64,000 nucleotides of DNA from Burkholderia sp. SRS-46 (GTDB lineage Bacteria; Pseudomonadota; Gammaproteobacteria; Burkholderiales; Burkholderiaceae). The position numbers and the translations under genes were made by a program. Under the pieces are notes generated by a model. It was not told the DNA's origin and ran no database searches. It saw nothing but the letters and a program-made list of their open reading frames with translations. Of this stretch, positions 33,351 through 42,004 are shown piece after piece. The stretch lies in contig NZ_PTXL01000007.1 in the NCBI RefSeq assembly GCF_004343775.1, positions 558,001 to 622,000 of the forward strand. Direction: 5' to 3'. Every line of letters starts with the position of its first letter. Within the stretch, counting starts at the first letter, position 1.

Positions 33351-35803
33351 TCGTTTCTCCGGGGTTGATATCCTTCAGGGAATCCTACCGTGCGCTTTTT
33401 GTGCTCATCAGGAAATAACATGTCACCTAATACTGCAAGCGCGTAGGCATATCCTACGCAGCGTGCTATATACCCATTGAATGATCGTTCCGGACGGCCG
33501 ACAGCAGCAGGAAGATTCACCGCGGCCGACGCGTCACGAAAAGCTTGACTGTGGTAGTAGATTTTACTTACTGGGAGGTTGCGTGCGTTGGGATGTTTGC
33601 GGTCGGGAGGGCGAGTCGCCGATACTGCTCGGCGTACTAATTCAATTGGCCTGTCTGCATATGTGGCAATTTTCGTCGATGCCCAATAGAAGCCGGCGCT
33701 ATCTGACGGAGCTATAAAGTCCTCTGGGCCGAGTGGTGTTCCATCGCTGCTAACTTTATCGCGCCATATCAGCATTTCAGACGTTACGCCGCTCACTGAA
33801 TCAGCTAAGTAACGCGCCGCGTTAGATCGATCGCTGTCGGCTCTCTGATAAGCAATTTTTAGCCTTTCGCGGACTTCCTGCGATATTTTATCGCTTCGTC
33901 CTGTGAAGTCACAGTATTTTATATAGTTGTTAGGGCCAGTTAGCTGAAGAAATCCTCTTCCATCCCAAGGGTAATACCAGGCGGCGGTGTTCCCTTCGTG
34001 TAGCGACTCGAGCCATCGCGTTTCTTGCGTTGAATTTCCAAAAAATGCGGCCATTCTGCAAGTTTGTGTGATGTTGTACTTGCGCAGCGCAATATTTAAG
34101 GGAATAAGATGATTGTCGATGAGGGCGGACCGAAGTCTGCTATAGGCAACTGGTTCGTAGTAAATGCGGTATGTGCCCGCCTCCCTCAAAGCTTCGGTTG
34201 GCAATATTTGTTTGAACTCGGTCGCGGCGAGCCAGCCGCATTTTCTAAAATGCCGAATGAACGAGAGCGGATGGAAGAACCGGAACTTCTTCCCGCCACC
34301 AAGCGGCGTCTGGTCCAGAAACTGGAGCTTGCTCAGAAATCCCAGGAATTTCCGGTATCCGTGTGGATTGGTGTCGGCGCGACTCCCGAAGAAGCCATCC
34401 GGCTCGTTCAGCCCGCTGTAGCGCAAGTCGTTGTTGGCCGGGTCCCATTCGCTTACCGCATGACACACGAAGCCCTTGAGCGTCGCCCGCGCGTCATTGC
34501 TTCCCTGCATATAGGACGCCATTTCGTCGTCCAGGGTGAATTCCGGCGAGCGCTCGCTTAGATACAGCTTCGTGGTGTCCCCAATCATTTCCCGGAACTT
34601 ATCGATATCCCATAGCCCTGCCGCGTCGAGCGGCGCGTTCACGTTGTCGACTTTTCTCCAACCCATGAAGGAAGGGAAATTTGCGTCCGACAGCTTCAGG
34701 ACGGTGCGCCGATTGACGTCGACATACCCCAGCGTGCCAGCCGTGTCGAAGGGCACCGCGACGTATGTCGCGTGAAAGGCCGCAGGCAGCGTCGGACTGT
34801 CCGTGGAAAGAATCCGGCCAAAGCGCAGCAGTTCATAGCCATCACTCGGACAAGCCTTGTAAAGATCGGTCGCCCGCTGATACAGGTTGTATTCGTAGTC
34901 TTCGCAGGGATCGCGAACCGGCTCGGGCGTCAACAGGGTCAGCTTGCCCTTGCCGTCTGGATCGATCCATCCGCGCACATAGCGCTGCCCTTTGTGAAAC
35001 CATGCCTCGACGTAAAGCGTGCTGTTTGCGTCGAGCGTACCGGCAGACTGGGGCGGGAAGTAAGGACTGTCATCCTGTCCCGGCGGCGTCGCCACAAACG
35101 TCGTTCCACCGGGAATCACAAAATACGTGTGCCCCCAATAGTCCTTCGACGTCGACTGAACCGGATGCTGCTCGCCGAGCTGGACTGTGCGTCCCTCCTG
35201 CTCGAACCATGCGCTGAAATCCTCCTCGGTCATGAAGATTTCGAGATGCAGGTGCGAGTAGTCATGGTTGCGGCCCATGTAGCCGAGGATGTCTTTGCGA
35301 TAGACCTTCTTGCCTTGCCCAGCCTGAACGCCGCCGGTATCGATCTCCAGCCATTCGGCGAGTTCCATTGGCGAGCTATTGGCTGGCGCCTCACCTATCC
35401 GTGGCCGATCTTGCGCGAGCGTCGCGATGTCCAGCAGATGCATGTACAGCGAATAAAACGTAATCGTCCGACCGTCGCCGGTATCGGTCGTGTGTTTGAG
35501 CAGCACGAAGCCGTTGTTGCAATTCAGTAGTTGTTTGCCCTGTGCGTCGCGCTGCCCGTCCGATATGGCTTTTTGGCTGACCCGATAGGCGACGACTTCC
35601 CCGTCCGCGATGGCACGCACGGGCTCGTATCGCAGATTTGGCACCAGATGGACACCGCAGTGCCAGCGCCGGTCAAATGCGATCGGATAGAGACCGTGGT
35701 GTGAAAGCTCGAACGTGTCCACGGCATCCATCATCGGATCGGTCGCGGCCGGAGCGTCGGAGGTCAAGCCTTCTTCTGGCAGAAACGGGGGGCTGATGAT
35801 CAT
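33347..35803 (-). CDS. Two-domain peptidoglycan hydrolase: M23-type peptidase plus GH19-type lysozyme, candidate T6SS effector
   Basis: An 818-residue protein without a signal peptide. The N-terminal part (about residues 30-190) looks like an M23 peptidase: RRWHCGVHLVP (His48, and His52 where Asp is usual), YSLYMHL (His122) and YSHLHLEIF (His184, His186). The middle (about 220-400) is beta-rich and SH3-like. The C-terminal part (about 560-720) has MAAFFGNSTQETRWLE and DGRGFLQLTGPNNYIKY, the pattern of GH19 chitinase/lysozymes, with a likely catalytic Glu in QETRW. Such fusions are typical of interbacterial cell-wall effectors delivered by type VI secretion. No VgrG, Hcp or PAAR gene is nearby, so it would be an orphan cargo. 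A phage endolysin origin is possible. Confidence 0.78.
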   Translation of the reverse strand: MIISPPFLPEEGLTSDAPAATDPMMDAVDTFELSHHGLYPIAFDRRWHCGVHLVPNLRYEPVRAIADGEVVAYRVSQKAISDGQRDAQGKQLLNCNNGFVLLKHTTDTGDGRTITFYSLYMHLLDIATLAQDRPRIGEAPANSSPMELAEWLEIDTGGVQAGQGKKVYRKDILGYMGRNHDYSHLHLEIFMTEEDFSAWFEQEGRTVQLGEQHPVQSTSKDYWGHTYFVIPGGTTFVATPPGQDDSPYFPPQSAGTLDANSTLYVEAWFHKGQRYVRGWIDPDGKGKLTLLTPEPVRDPCEDYEYNLYQRATDLYKACPSDGYELLRFGRILSTDSPTLPAAFHATYVAVPFDTAGTLGYVDVNRRTVLKLSDANFPSFMGWRKVDNVNAPLDAAGLWDIDKFREMIGDTTKLYLSERSPEFTLDDEMASYMQGSNDARATLKGFVCHAVSEWDPANNDLRYSGLNEPDGFFGSRADTNPHGYRKFLGFLSKLQFLDQTPLGGGKKFRFFHPLSFIRHFRKCGWLAATEFKQILPTEALREAGTYRIYYEPVAYSRLRSALIDNHLIPLNIALRKYNITQTCRMAAFFGNSTQETRWLESLHEGNTAAWYYPWDGRGFLQLTGPNNYIKYCDFTGRSDKISQEVRERLKIAYQRADSDRSNAARYLADSVSGVTSEMLIWRDKVSSDGTPLGPEDFIAPSDSAGFYWASTKIATYADRPIELVRRAVSATRPPDRKHPNARNLPVSKIYYHSQAFRDASAAVNLPAAVGRPERSFNGYIARCVGYAYALAVLGDMLFPDEHKKRTVGFPEGYQPRRND

Positions 35804-36326
35804 GGGTTATCGCGGTGTTGTGAATTGATGGGTGTTTCAAAGGCGTTTGGAGACGAAGCGTCAAGTGAGAACACCGGCGACATCCGGTATTGCAATATCA
35901 AGATGGAAGGCGGGTTCGGACGGGCGGTTCCTTGCGTGGAGTGGCTGCGCGACAGCGCGGTCACCACCCATAATTCAACAGGACCGAGGAAGCGATGACG
36001 TCAGATTTGCATGAGTAGAGCAAATCGCCCGAACTAAATCGATGGGACGAATTCGAAAATGAGGTGGGATTCTCGGGCAGCACTGTCCAACGGCACGTGA
36101 GCCTGCAACTGCTCGTTTCCATTGGTAGCTGAGCCCGGATGGCACGAAACGGCGCGTGAGTTGACTGCCGATGAGCGGCAGGCTAGGGGGACGGTTGATC
36201 ATCTGCCGGATGATCATCGATTCGGATGAAACAAGCATCCGCACCCTTGGACAGGTGCGTGCCGTCCTCGACGGCACCTACGATATTGGGAGATTGAAAC
36301 GGGGCATGGTTCTTCAGGTTGGTCAG
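35804..36326. other. Gene-poor island flank with possible transposase remnant
   Basis: About 520 bases between the effector gene and a transporter gene, with mixed base composition and no gene with a credible start. The plus-strand frame around 36195-36300 reads MIIDSDETSIRTLGQVRAVLDGTYDIG before running into GC-shadow sequence. This is reminiscent, from memory only, of the N-terminus of integrase-core transposases. If so it is a short relic marking the edge of an acquired segment. Confidence 0.4.
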
Positions 36327-37370
36327 TCACCGCTTGCCGGCACTCAGCGCCCCCGACGCGCCCGCGCTCCTGCCCTGCGCAGCCCCCTCGTCGCCCGGTT
36401 CACCCAGCCTGCGCGCCCCCCAGCGCTGCGCGAGTGCCGCGCAGGCCATCAGCTGGATCTGGTGGAACAGCATCAGCGGCAGCACGATCGCGCCCACCGC
36501 GTGCGCGGAGAAGATCACCTTCGCCATCGGCACGCCGGCGGCGAGGCTCTTCTTCGAGCCGCAGAAGATGATCGTGATCTGGTCGGCGCGGTTGAAGCCG
36601 AGCCGCCTGGCCACGAATGCGGTGAGCAGCAGCGCGATCGCGAGCAGCAGCAGGTTGACGGCGAGCAGCCCCGCGAGCGCGCGCGGCGGGATCTGGTGCC
36701 AGAGCCCCTGGTCGACCGCCTCGCTGAACGCGACATAGACGACGAGCAGGATCGAGCCCTGGTCGACGAAGCGCAGCACGCCGCGGTTGCGCTCGATCCA
36801 GCCGCCGATCACGGGCCGCAGCAGCTGGCCGGCGATGAACGGTACGAGCAGCTGCATCACGATGCTGCCGACCGTGCTCCACGGCGACGCGGACGCGGCC
36901 GATTGCGTCGCGATCATCAGCCCGACGAGCGCCGGCGTGACGAAGATGCCGAGCAGGCTCGACGCGGACGCCGCGCACACCGCCGCCGGCACGTTGCCTT
37001 TCGCCATCGACGTGAACGCGATCGACGACTGCACCGTCGACGGCAGCACGCACAGGAACAGCACGCCGGCGTACAGCGCCGGCGTGACGAGCGGCTGCAG
37101 CACCGGCTTCAGCGCGAGGCCGAGCAGCGGGAACAGCGCGAAGGTGCTGAGCAGCACGACCGCGTGCAGCCGCCAGTGCGTCGCGCCGGCGACCACCGCT
37201 TCGCGCGACAGCTTCGCGCCGTGCAGGAAGAACAGCAGGCCGACCGCGATGTTGGTCGCCCAGTTGAACGCGTGCGCGGCTTCGCCGCGGCACGGCAGCA
37301 GGCTCGCGAGCACGACGGTGCCGACGAGGGCGAGCGTGAAGTTGTCGGGAAGGTAGCGGGGGCGGGCCAT
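36327..37370 (-). CDS. SBF-like (bile acid:sodium symporter-type) transporter
   Basis: A 347-residue membrane protein with about nine to ten hydrophobic helices. Motifs include VGLLFFLHGAKLSREAV, LPSTVQSSIAFTSMAKGNVPAAVCAASASSLLGIFVTPALVG and IIFCGSKKSLAAGVPMAKV, which match the SBF-like/YfeH branch of bile-acid-sodium symporters. The substrate cannot be told from sequence; related proteins export or import organic anions. The start MARPRYLPDNFTLAL is preferred to an upstream in-frame ATG that adds an Arg-rich tail. A hydrophilic tail of about 25 residues ends the protein. Confidence 0.87.
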   Translation of the reverse strand: MARPRYLPDNFTLALVGTVVLASLLPCRGEAAHAFNWATNIAVGLLFFLHGAKLSREAVVAGATHWRLHAVVLLSTFALFPLLGLALKPVLQPLVTPALYAGVLFLCVLPSTVQSSIAFTSMAKGNVPAAVCAASASSLLGIFVTPALVGLMIATQSAASASPWSTVGSIVMQLLVPFIAGQLLRPVIGGWIERNRGVLRFVDQGSILLVVYVAFSEAVDQGLWHQIPPRALAGLLAVNLLLLAIALLLTAFVARRLGFNRADQITIIFCGSKKSLAAGVPMAKVIFSAHAVGAIVLPLMLFHQIQLMACAALAQRWGARRLGEPGDEGAAQGRSAGASGALSAGKR

Positions 37371-37719
37371 CGGGATCTCGATCGGAGCGACAGGGGGAGG
37401 CCGCGCACGCGCGCGGATTGCCGTATTGTCCGGGCTGCGCATTCAAACCACAAATTCATTGTATGAATCGATTGATGAATCCACCGAATGCGCCACGGCC
37501 GGATTCGTGCGTCGCGCCGATGACGAAAACAGCAGAAGATTGTGCTGCGGGGATCCGTCCCCGAGGTGGAAAAACCTAGCAGTAACATGGTGTTACACCG
37601 ATGCCCCGGGCATAACACTTTTTGGCTCGACACACTTTCGCCCCGCTCATAAATTACTGCTGAAAGCCTTGCGCCCGGCCTGAACCGGCCGGCGGGCGAG
37701 CGAAATCAGGCACTGAACG
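37371..37719. other. Divergent promoter region
   Basis: About 350 bases between the SBF-like transporter and an exported protein, AT-richer than the genes. It holds the inverted repeat GTGTTA (37590-37595) and TAACAC (37613-37618) followed by a T run. This could be an operator or weak terminator. No gene is seen. Confidence 0.4.
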
Positions 37720-38196
37720 ATGACGGATCGGGTGAAACGGAAGATCGGACGATGGGTGGCAGGCGTGCTTGGCGCGCTGCTGGTGCCGCTTGCGCTCGCG
37801 CAGCCGCCGCATGGCGGGCACGGCTTCGGCGGTGGCGAGCACGGGCTGCGCGCGTACGGTCAGGCTCCCGGCGGCGGCCAGCAGGTGTGGCGTCGCGCGC
37901 CGCAGGCGGGCGCCGGCGCACGGATGGGCGTGAGCGGCTACGGCCCCCGCTGGGGCTTGCGGCCGACGCCGTCGTACGGCCACTACGCCGCGCAAAGCCC
38001 GTACCGCCCGATCAGCGCCGACGCGCGGCAGGTGCCGCGCCCGCCCGGCGGCGGCAACGTGCCGCTGCGCGCCGGGTCGATCCGCGCCGACGTCGCCCGC
38101 TACAACGAGGAGCGCGGCGGCCGGCCGATGCCGCCGCCTCGCGCGCAGGAAGAGCCTGCGCATTCGCCGTATTTCTCGCCGTTCTACCGAAACTGA
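37720..38196 (+). CDS. Exported Gly/Pro/Arg-rich hypothetical protein
   Basis: A 158-residue protein with a signal peptide (RKIGRWVAGVLGALLVPLALAQ) and a low-complexity mature part rich in Gly, Pro, Arg and His, ending PYFSPFYRN. It begins GGHGFGGGEHGLRAY. No domain is recognised; similar products are common in Burkholderia. It probably resides in the periplasm or on the cell surface. Codon use matches neighbouring genes, and the opening frame coincides with a signal peptide, which supports it being real. Confidence 0.68.
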   Translation: MTDRVKRKIGRWVAGVLGALLVPLALAQPPHGGHGFGGGEHGLRAYGQAPGGGQQVWRRAPQAGAGARMGVSGYGPRWGLRPTPSYGHYAAQSPYRPISADARQVPRPPGGGNVPLRAGSIRADVARYNEERGGRPMPPPRAQEEPAHSPYFSPFYRN

Positions 38197-38535
38197 ACGC
38201 GCCTGCGTTCCATCCCCCGCCGATTGATGCGAATTCGCCACAGTCGCGCGCAGATTTCCGCTGATTTTCCCGCCGCATTGCGCTATCTTCCCGCCCGGCT
38301 CCGCGCCTGACGCGCCGCCGTGCCGCCGCGTGACGATTCCGCGCGCCGCCGCCGCGCCTGTCTGCCGCACCGCCCCCGCGAAGTTAATGCCGCCGCTATA
38401 CCCGCAATAAGCGCACGTATTTTTGACCGGACTATTGATCCGTAAAGATGGCTGCGCCCCTGCACGACGCAAGCATCGGCTCACATAACAACGCTCGCGC
38501 CGCCCGATTTCTTTTCGACAATACCTGGAGATCCC
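38197..38535. other. Porin upstream region
   Basis: About 340 bases before the porin gene. The right half becomes AT-rich and should contain the porin promoter. The porin start has GGAG 7 bases upstream. No small gene or clear RNA element was recognised. Confidence 0.35.
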
Positions 38536-39609
38536 ATGAAAGCATTCGCCCGCCGTGCGTCGCGCACGTCCGCCACGTTGATCGCGGCCACCGCCTGCGT
38601 CGCCGCCGTTCCCGCCCACGCGCAGTCGAACGTCGCGCTCTACGGCCAGGTCGACGAATGGGTCGGCGCAACGAAATTCCCGGGCAGCGACCGCGCATGG
38701 GGCGTGTCCGGCGGCGGGATGTCGACGTCGTACTGGGGCATGCACGGCACCGAGGATCTGGGCGGCGGCTACAAGGCGATCTTCACGCTGGAAAGCTTCT
38801 TCCGCGCGCAGAACGGCCAGTTCGGCCGCTTCAACGGCGATACCTTCTTCGCGCGCAACGCGTACGTGGGCGTCAGCTCGCCGTACGGCACGGTGACGGC
38901 CGGCCGCCTGACGACGCACCTGTTCCTGTCGACGATCCTGTTCAACCCGTTCTTCGACTCGTACGTGTTCTCGCCGATGGTCTATCACACGTTCCTCGGC
39001 CTCGGCACGTTCCCGACCTATCCGAGCGACCAGGGCGCGGTGGGCGATTCGGGCTGGAACAACGCGGTGTCGTATACGTCGCCGGCGTTCGGCGGCCTGA
39101 ACTTCGGCGCGATGTACGCGTTCGGCAACCAGGCCGGCAACAACGGCTCGAAGAAGTGGAGCACGCAGTTCAACTATGCGAGCGGCCCGTTCGCGGCCAC
39201 CGCCGTCTATCAGTACGTGAACTTCAACAACGGCCCGCGCGACCTCAGCTCGCTCGTCACCGGCATGAAGAGCCAGGGCATCGCGCAGCTCGGCGCGACC
39301 TACGACCTGAAGTTCGTGAAGCTGTTCGGCCAGTATATGTATACGAAGAATGACCAGGTCGCGGGCAGCTGGCACGTGAACACCGCGCAGGGCGGCGTGA
39401 CGGTGCCGCTCGGCCCGGGCTGCGCGATGGCGTCGTACGCGTACTCGCGCGACTCCGGCGGCCTGAACCAGACGCGCCAGACCTGGGCGCTCGGCTACGA
39501 CTATCCGCTGTCGAAGCGCACCGATATCTACACCGCGTACATGAACGACCACATCAGCGGCCTGTCGAACGGCAACACGTTCGGCGCCGGCATCCGCGCG
39601 AAGTTCTGA
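38536..39609 (+). CDS. Gram-negative porin (OmpC-like, porin_4 family)
   Basis: A 357-residue outer-membrane beta-barrel. The signal peptide ends VAAVPAHA, followed by QSNVALYGQVDEW, the usual first strand of Burkholderia/Neisseria trimeric porins. Repeated strand signatures include GTEDLGGGYKAIFTLESFF, FARNAYVGVSSPYGTVTAGRL and a C-terminal FGAGIRAKF ending in Phe. It forms a diffusion channel for small solutes. It is a single-gene unit with an upstream GGAG site and a strong terminator after it. Confidence 0.93.
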   Translation: MKAFARRASRTSATLIAATACVAAVPAHAQSNVALYGQVDEWVGATKFPGSDRAWGVSGGGMSTSYWGMHGTEDLGGGYKAIFTLESFFRAQNGQFGRFNGDTFFARNAYVGVSSPYGTVTAGRLTTHLFLSTILFNPFFDSYVFSPMVYHTFLGLGTFPTYPSDQGAVGDSGWNNAVSYTSPAFGGLNFGAMYAFGNQAGNNGSKKWSTQFNYASGPFAATAVYQYVNFNNGPRDLSSLVTGMKSQGIAQLGATYDLKFVKLFGQYMYTKNDQVAGSWHVNTAQGGVTVPLGPGCAMASYAYSRDSGGLNQTRQTWALGYDYPLSKRTDIYTAYMNDHISGLSNGNTFGAGIRAKF

Positions 39610-39650
39610 TCGCCGCGGGCGAGTAGGTCGCTCCCTGTTTTTCGTCAAGC

Positions 39651-39679
39651 ACGGCGCCGCCTTTCGCGGCGCCGTTTTG
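39651..39679 (+). terminator. Intrinsic terminator after the porin gene
   Basis: Perfect 10-bp arms ACGGCGCCGC and GCGGCGCCGT around CTTTC, followed by TTTTG, 41 bases after the porin stop codon. Confidence 0.85.
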
Positions 39680-39760
39680 CTATTGTTGACCTTTCCGTTG
39701 CGCAGCCTTTGTTACTCTAGTTTGTAATTGCACGTTTTATTTCAATTGCGAGCTAGTTGG

Positions 39761-40723
39761 ATGGATACCCTCGTCAGCATGAATGTGTTTCGGTACGTCG
39801 TCGAAGTGGGCAGCTTCGTCGGCGCGGCGGAGCGCATGCAGATGTCGGCGGCGATGGCGAGCAAGCACGTGATGCACCTCGAGCAGCAGCTTGGCGCGCG
39901 GCTGCTGCATCGCACGACCCGCCGCGTCGCGCCCACCGAAGCCGGGCGCGAATACTACGAACGCCTCGTCCAGGCGCTGTCCGAGCTCGACGAAGCCGGG
40001 CAGGCGGTCGGCGCCGCGAGCATCGTGCCGCAGGGCCGGCTGCGCGTGACGTCGCTGTCCGCGTTCGGGCTGCGGCACGTGATGCAGGCGGTCACCGATT
40101 ACGCGGACCGCTACGCCGACGTGACGGTCGAGATCACGCTGTCCGACCGCGTGGTCGAGCTGATCGACGAAGGCTACGACGTCGCGGTGCGCGCGGCGCC
40201 GAGCGGGCTCAAGTCGTCGTCGCTGGTCGCGCGGCAGATCGCGACCGCGCACATCCTGCTCGTCGCGTCGCCCGGCTACCTCGAGAAGCGCGGCACGCCG
40301 CAGACCGTCGCCGATCTCGCGCAGCACAACTACCTGCGGCGCGACACGAACGCGACGACGCTCGATTCGATGGTGACCGAGGCGGCCGCCGCGTCGCGCG
40401 TGACGCTCAACGGCAACCTGATCGTCAACCACCTGGAAGGGCTGCGCGCGGCCGTGCTCGGCGGCGCGGGCATCGCGCTGCTCGGCACCGAGGTGGTGGG
40501 CGACGACATCGAGGCCGGGCGCCTCGTGCCGGTGCTGCTCGACGCGGTGCCGCCGCGCGAGCTGCCGATCTACGCGGTCTATGCGAGCCGCCGCCACGTG
40601 TCGGCGAAGGTGCGTTCGTTCGTCGATTTCCTCGCCGCGCGGTTCGAGGATCAGTCGCTGTGCCCGTCGATCGAGTCCCGCCTGCGGGTGACGCCGATCA
40701 CGCGGATCAAGCGCGCGGGCTGA
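39761..40723 (+). CDS. LysR-family transcriptional regulator
   Basis: A 320-residue LysR regulator: MDTLVSMNVFRYVVEVGSFVGAAERMQMSAAMASKHVMHLEQQLGARLLHRTTRRV is the N-terminal winged helix (residues 1-60). A substrate-binding domain follows (about 90-300; VTVEITLSDRVVELIDEGYDVAVR). An upstream TTG could extend it by 11 residues, but the ATG start aligns with the family. It stands alone between a porin and a convergent nitronate monooxygenase, so its targets are unknown. Confidence 0.9.
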   Translation: MDTLVSMNVFRYVVEVGSFVGAAERMQMSAAMASKHVMHLEQQLGARLLHRTTRRVAPTEAGREYYERLVQALSELDEAGQAVGAASIVPQGRLRVTSLSAFGLRHVMQAVTDYADRYADVTVEITLSDRVVELIDEGYDVAVRAAPSGLKSSSLVARQIATAHILLVASPGYLEKRGTPQTVADLAQHNYLRRDTNATTLDSMVTEAAAASRVTLNGNLIVNHLEGLRAAVLGGAGIALLGTEVVGDDIEAGRLVPVLLDAVPPRELPIYAVYASRRHVSAKVRSFVDFLAARFEDQSLCPSIESRLRVTPITRIKRAG

Positions 40724-40744
40724 GCGGCGTTTTCTCCGCAGACA

Positions 40745-40783
40745 AAAAAGCGCGAACCGTCGCCGGTTCGCGCTTTTTGTTTT
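40745..40783. terminator. Bidirectional terminator between LysR and nitronate monooxygenase
   Basis: A perfect 15-bp stem, AAAAAGCGCGAACCG and CGGTTCGCGCTTTTT, with loop TCGC. An A tract on one side and a T tract on the other let it end transcription in both directions. It lies between convergent genes. Confidence 0.9.
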
Positions 40784-40799
40784 GGGTCGGGGCGCCGCG

Positions 40800-41759
40800 T
40801 CAGCGCGCGATGCCGAGCCGCGCGCGGGTGTCGTCGTATTCGCGCTTCAGGCGCTCGACGAGCGTCGCGACGCTCGGCAGGTCGTCCATCAGGCCGACGG
40901 CCTGGCCCGCGCCCCAGATGTCCTTCCATGCCTTCGTCTTGTCGCCGCCGAAGTTCATCTTGGTCTTGTCGGATTCCGGCAGCGCGTCCGGATCGAGCCC
41001 GGCCTTCTCGATGCTCTCGCGGATGTAGTTGCCGTGCACGCCGGTGAACAGGTTCGTGTAGACGATGTCGGCGGCCTTCGCGTTGAGGATCGCGTGCTTG
41101 TAGTCCTCGATCGCGTGCGCTTCCTGCGTCGCGATGAAGCGCGTGCCCATGTAGGCGAGGTCGGCGCCCATCGCCTGCGCGGCGAGGATCGAGCCGCCGT
41201 TCGCGATCGCGCCGGACAGCACGATCGGGCCGTCGAAGATCCGGCGCACTTCGCCGACGAGCGCGAACGGCGACGTCGTGCCCGCATGGCCGCCGGCGCC
41301 GGCCGCGACGAGGATCAGCCCGTCGACGCCCGCCTCGAGCGCCTTCTGCGCGTGGCGCAGGTTGATCACGTCGTGCAGCACGATGCCGCCGTAGCTGTGC
41401 ACCGCGTCGACGATCTCGCGCGACGGCGCGCGCAGGCTCGTGATGAAGATCGGCACCTTGTGATCGACGCACACGCGGATGTCGTGCTCGAGCCGTGCGT
41501 TCGACTGGTGGACGATCTGGTTGACCGCGATCGGGCCGATCACCGCATCCGGGTGTTTCGCCTTGTGGTCGGCGAGCTCGGCCTGGATCTTCGTGAGCCA
41601 TTCGTCGAGCAGTTCGGCCGGGCGCGCGTTGAGCGCCGGGAACGAGCCGACGATGCCCGCCTTGCATTGCGCGAGCACGAGTTCGGGGTAGCTGACGATG
41701 AACATCGGCGACGCGATGACGGGCAGCGTCAGATGCTGCAGGACGGCGGGCAGTGCCAT
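40800..41759 (-). CDS. Nitronate monooxygenase (2-nitropropane dioxygenase family)
   Basis: A 319-residue FMN-dependent TIM-barrel protein starting MALPAVLQHLTLPVIASPMFIVSYPELV. The family motifs are DGLILVAAGAGGHAGTTSPFALVGEVR (FMN phosphate site), IANGGSILAAQAMGADLAYMGTRF, and the C-terminal IWGAGQAVGLMDDLPSV. It oxidises alkyl nitronates such as propionate-3-nitronate, a plant or fungal toxin. The upstream in-frame ATG would add about 40 residues not found in the family. It is divergent from a dehalogenase-type hydrolase across 245 bases. Confidence 0.92.
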   Translation of the reverse strand: MALPAVLQHLTLPVIASPMFIVSYPELVLAQCKAGIVGSFPALNARPAELLDEWLTKIQAELADHKAKHPDAVIGPIAVNQIVHQSNARLEHDIRVCVDHKVPIFITSLRAPSREIVDAVHSYGGIVLHDVINLRHAQKALEAGVDGLILVAAGAGGHAGTTSPFALVGEVRRIFDGPIVLSGAIANGGSILAAQAMGADLAYMGTRFIATQEAHAIEDYKHAILNAKAADIVYTNLFTGVHGNYIRESIEKAGLDPDALPESDKTKMNFGGDKTKAWKDIWGAGQAVGLMDDLPSVATLVERLKREYDDTRARLGIAR

Positions 41760-42004
41760 GTGAAGTCTCCAATTGTCGACCGGCGGCGGCACTTCGAGTG
41801 TATCCGGTGTCGCCACCCCGGGAAGGCCGGGGTTCGATATTAATACGAACGATCGTGCGATTGTATGCGAGCGTATCAAATCGTGCCGTGTGCCGGCAAT
41901 CGAGGGAGTGTTCTCGTTCTACGAATTCGGGTATCCACGCCGCTGTGCGGTGCCGAACGCGCTCCTACAATAGCTCCCTATAACAAACCAACGAGAAACA
42001 AACC

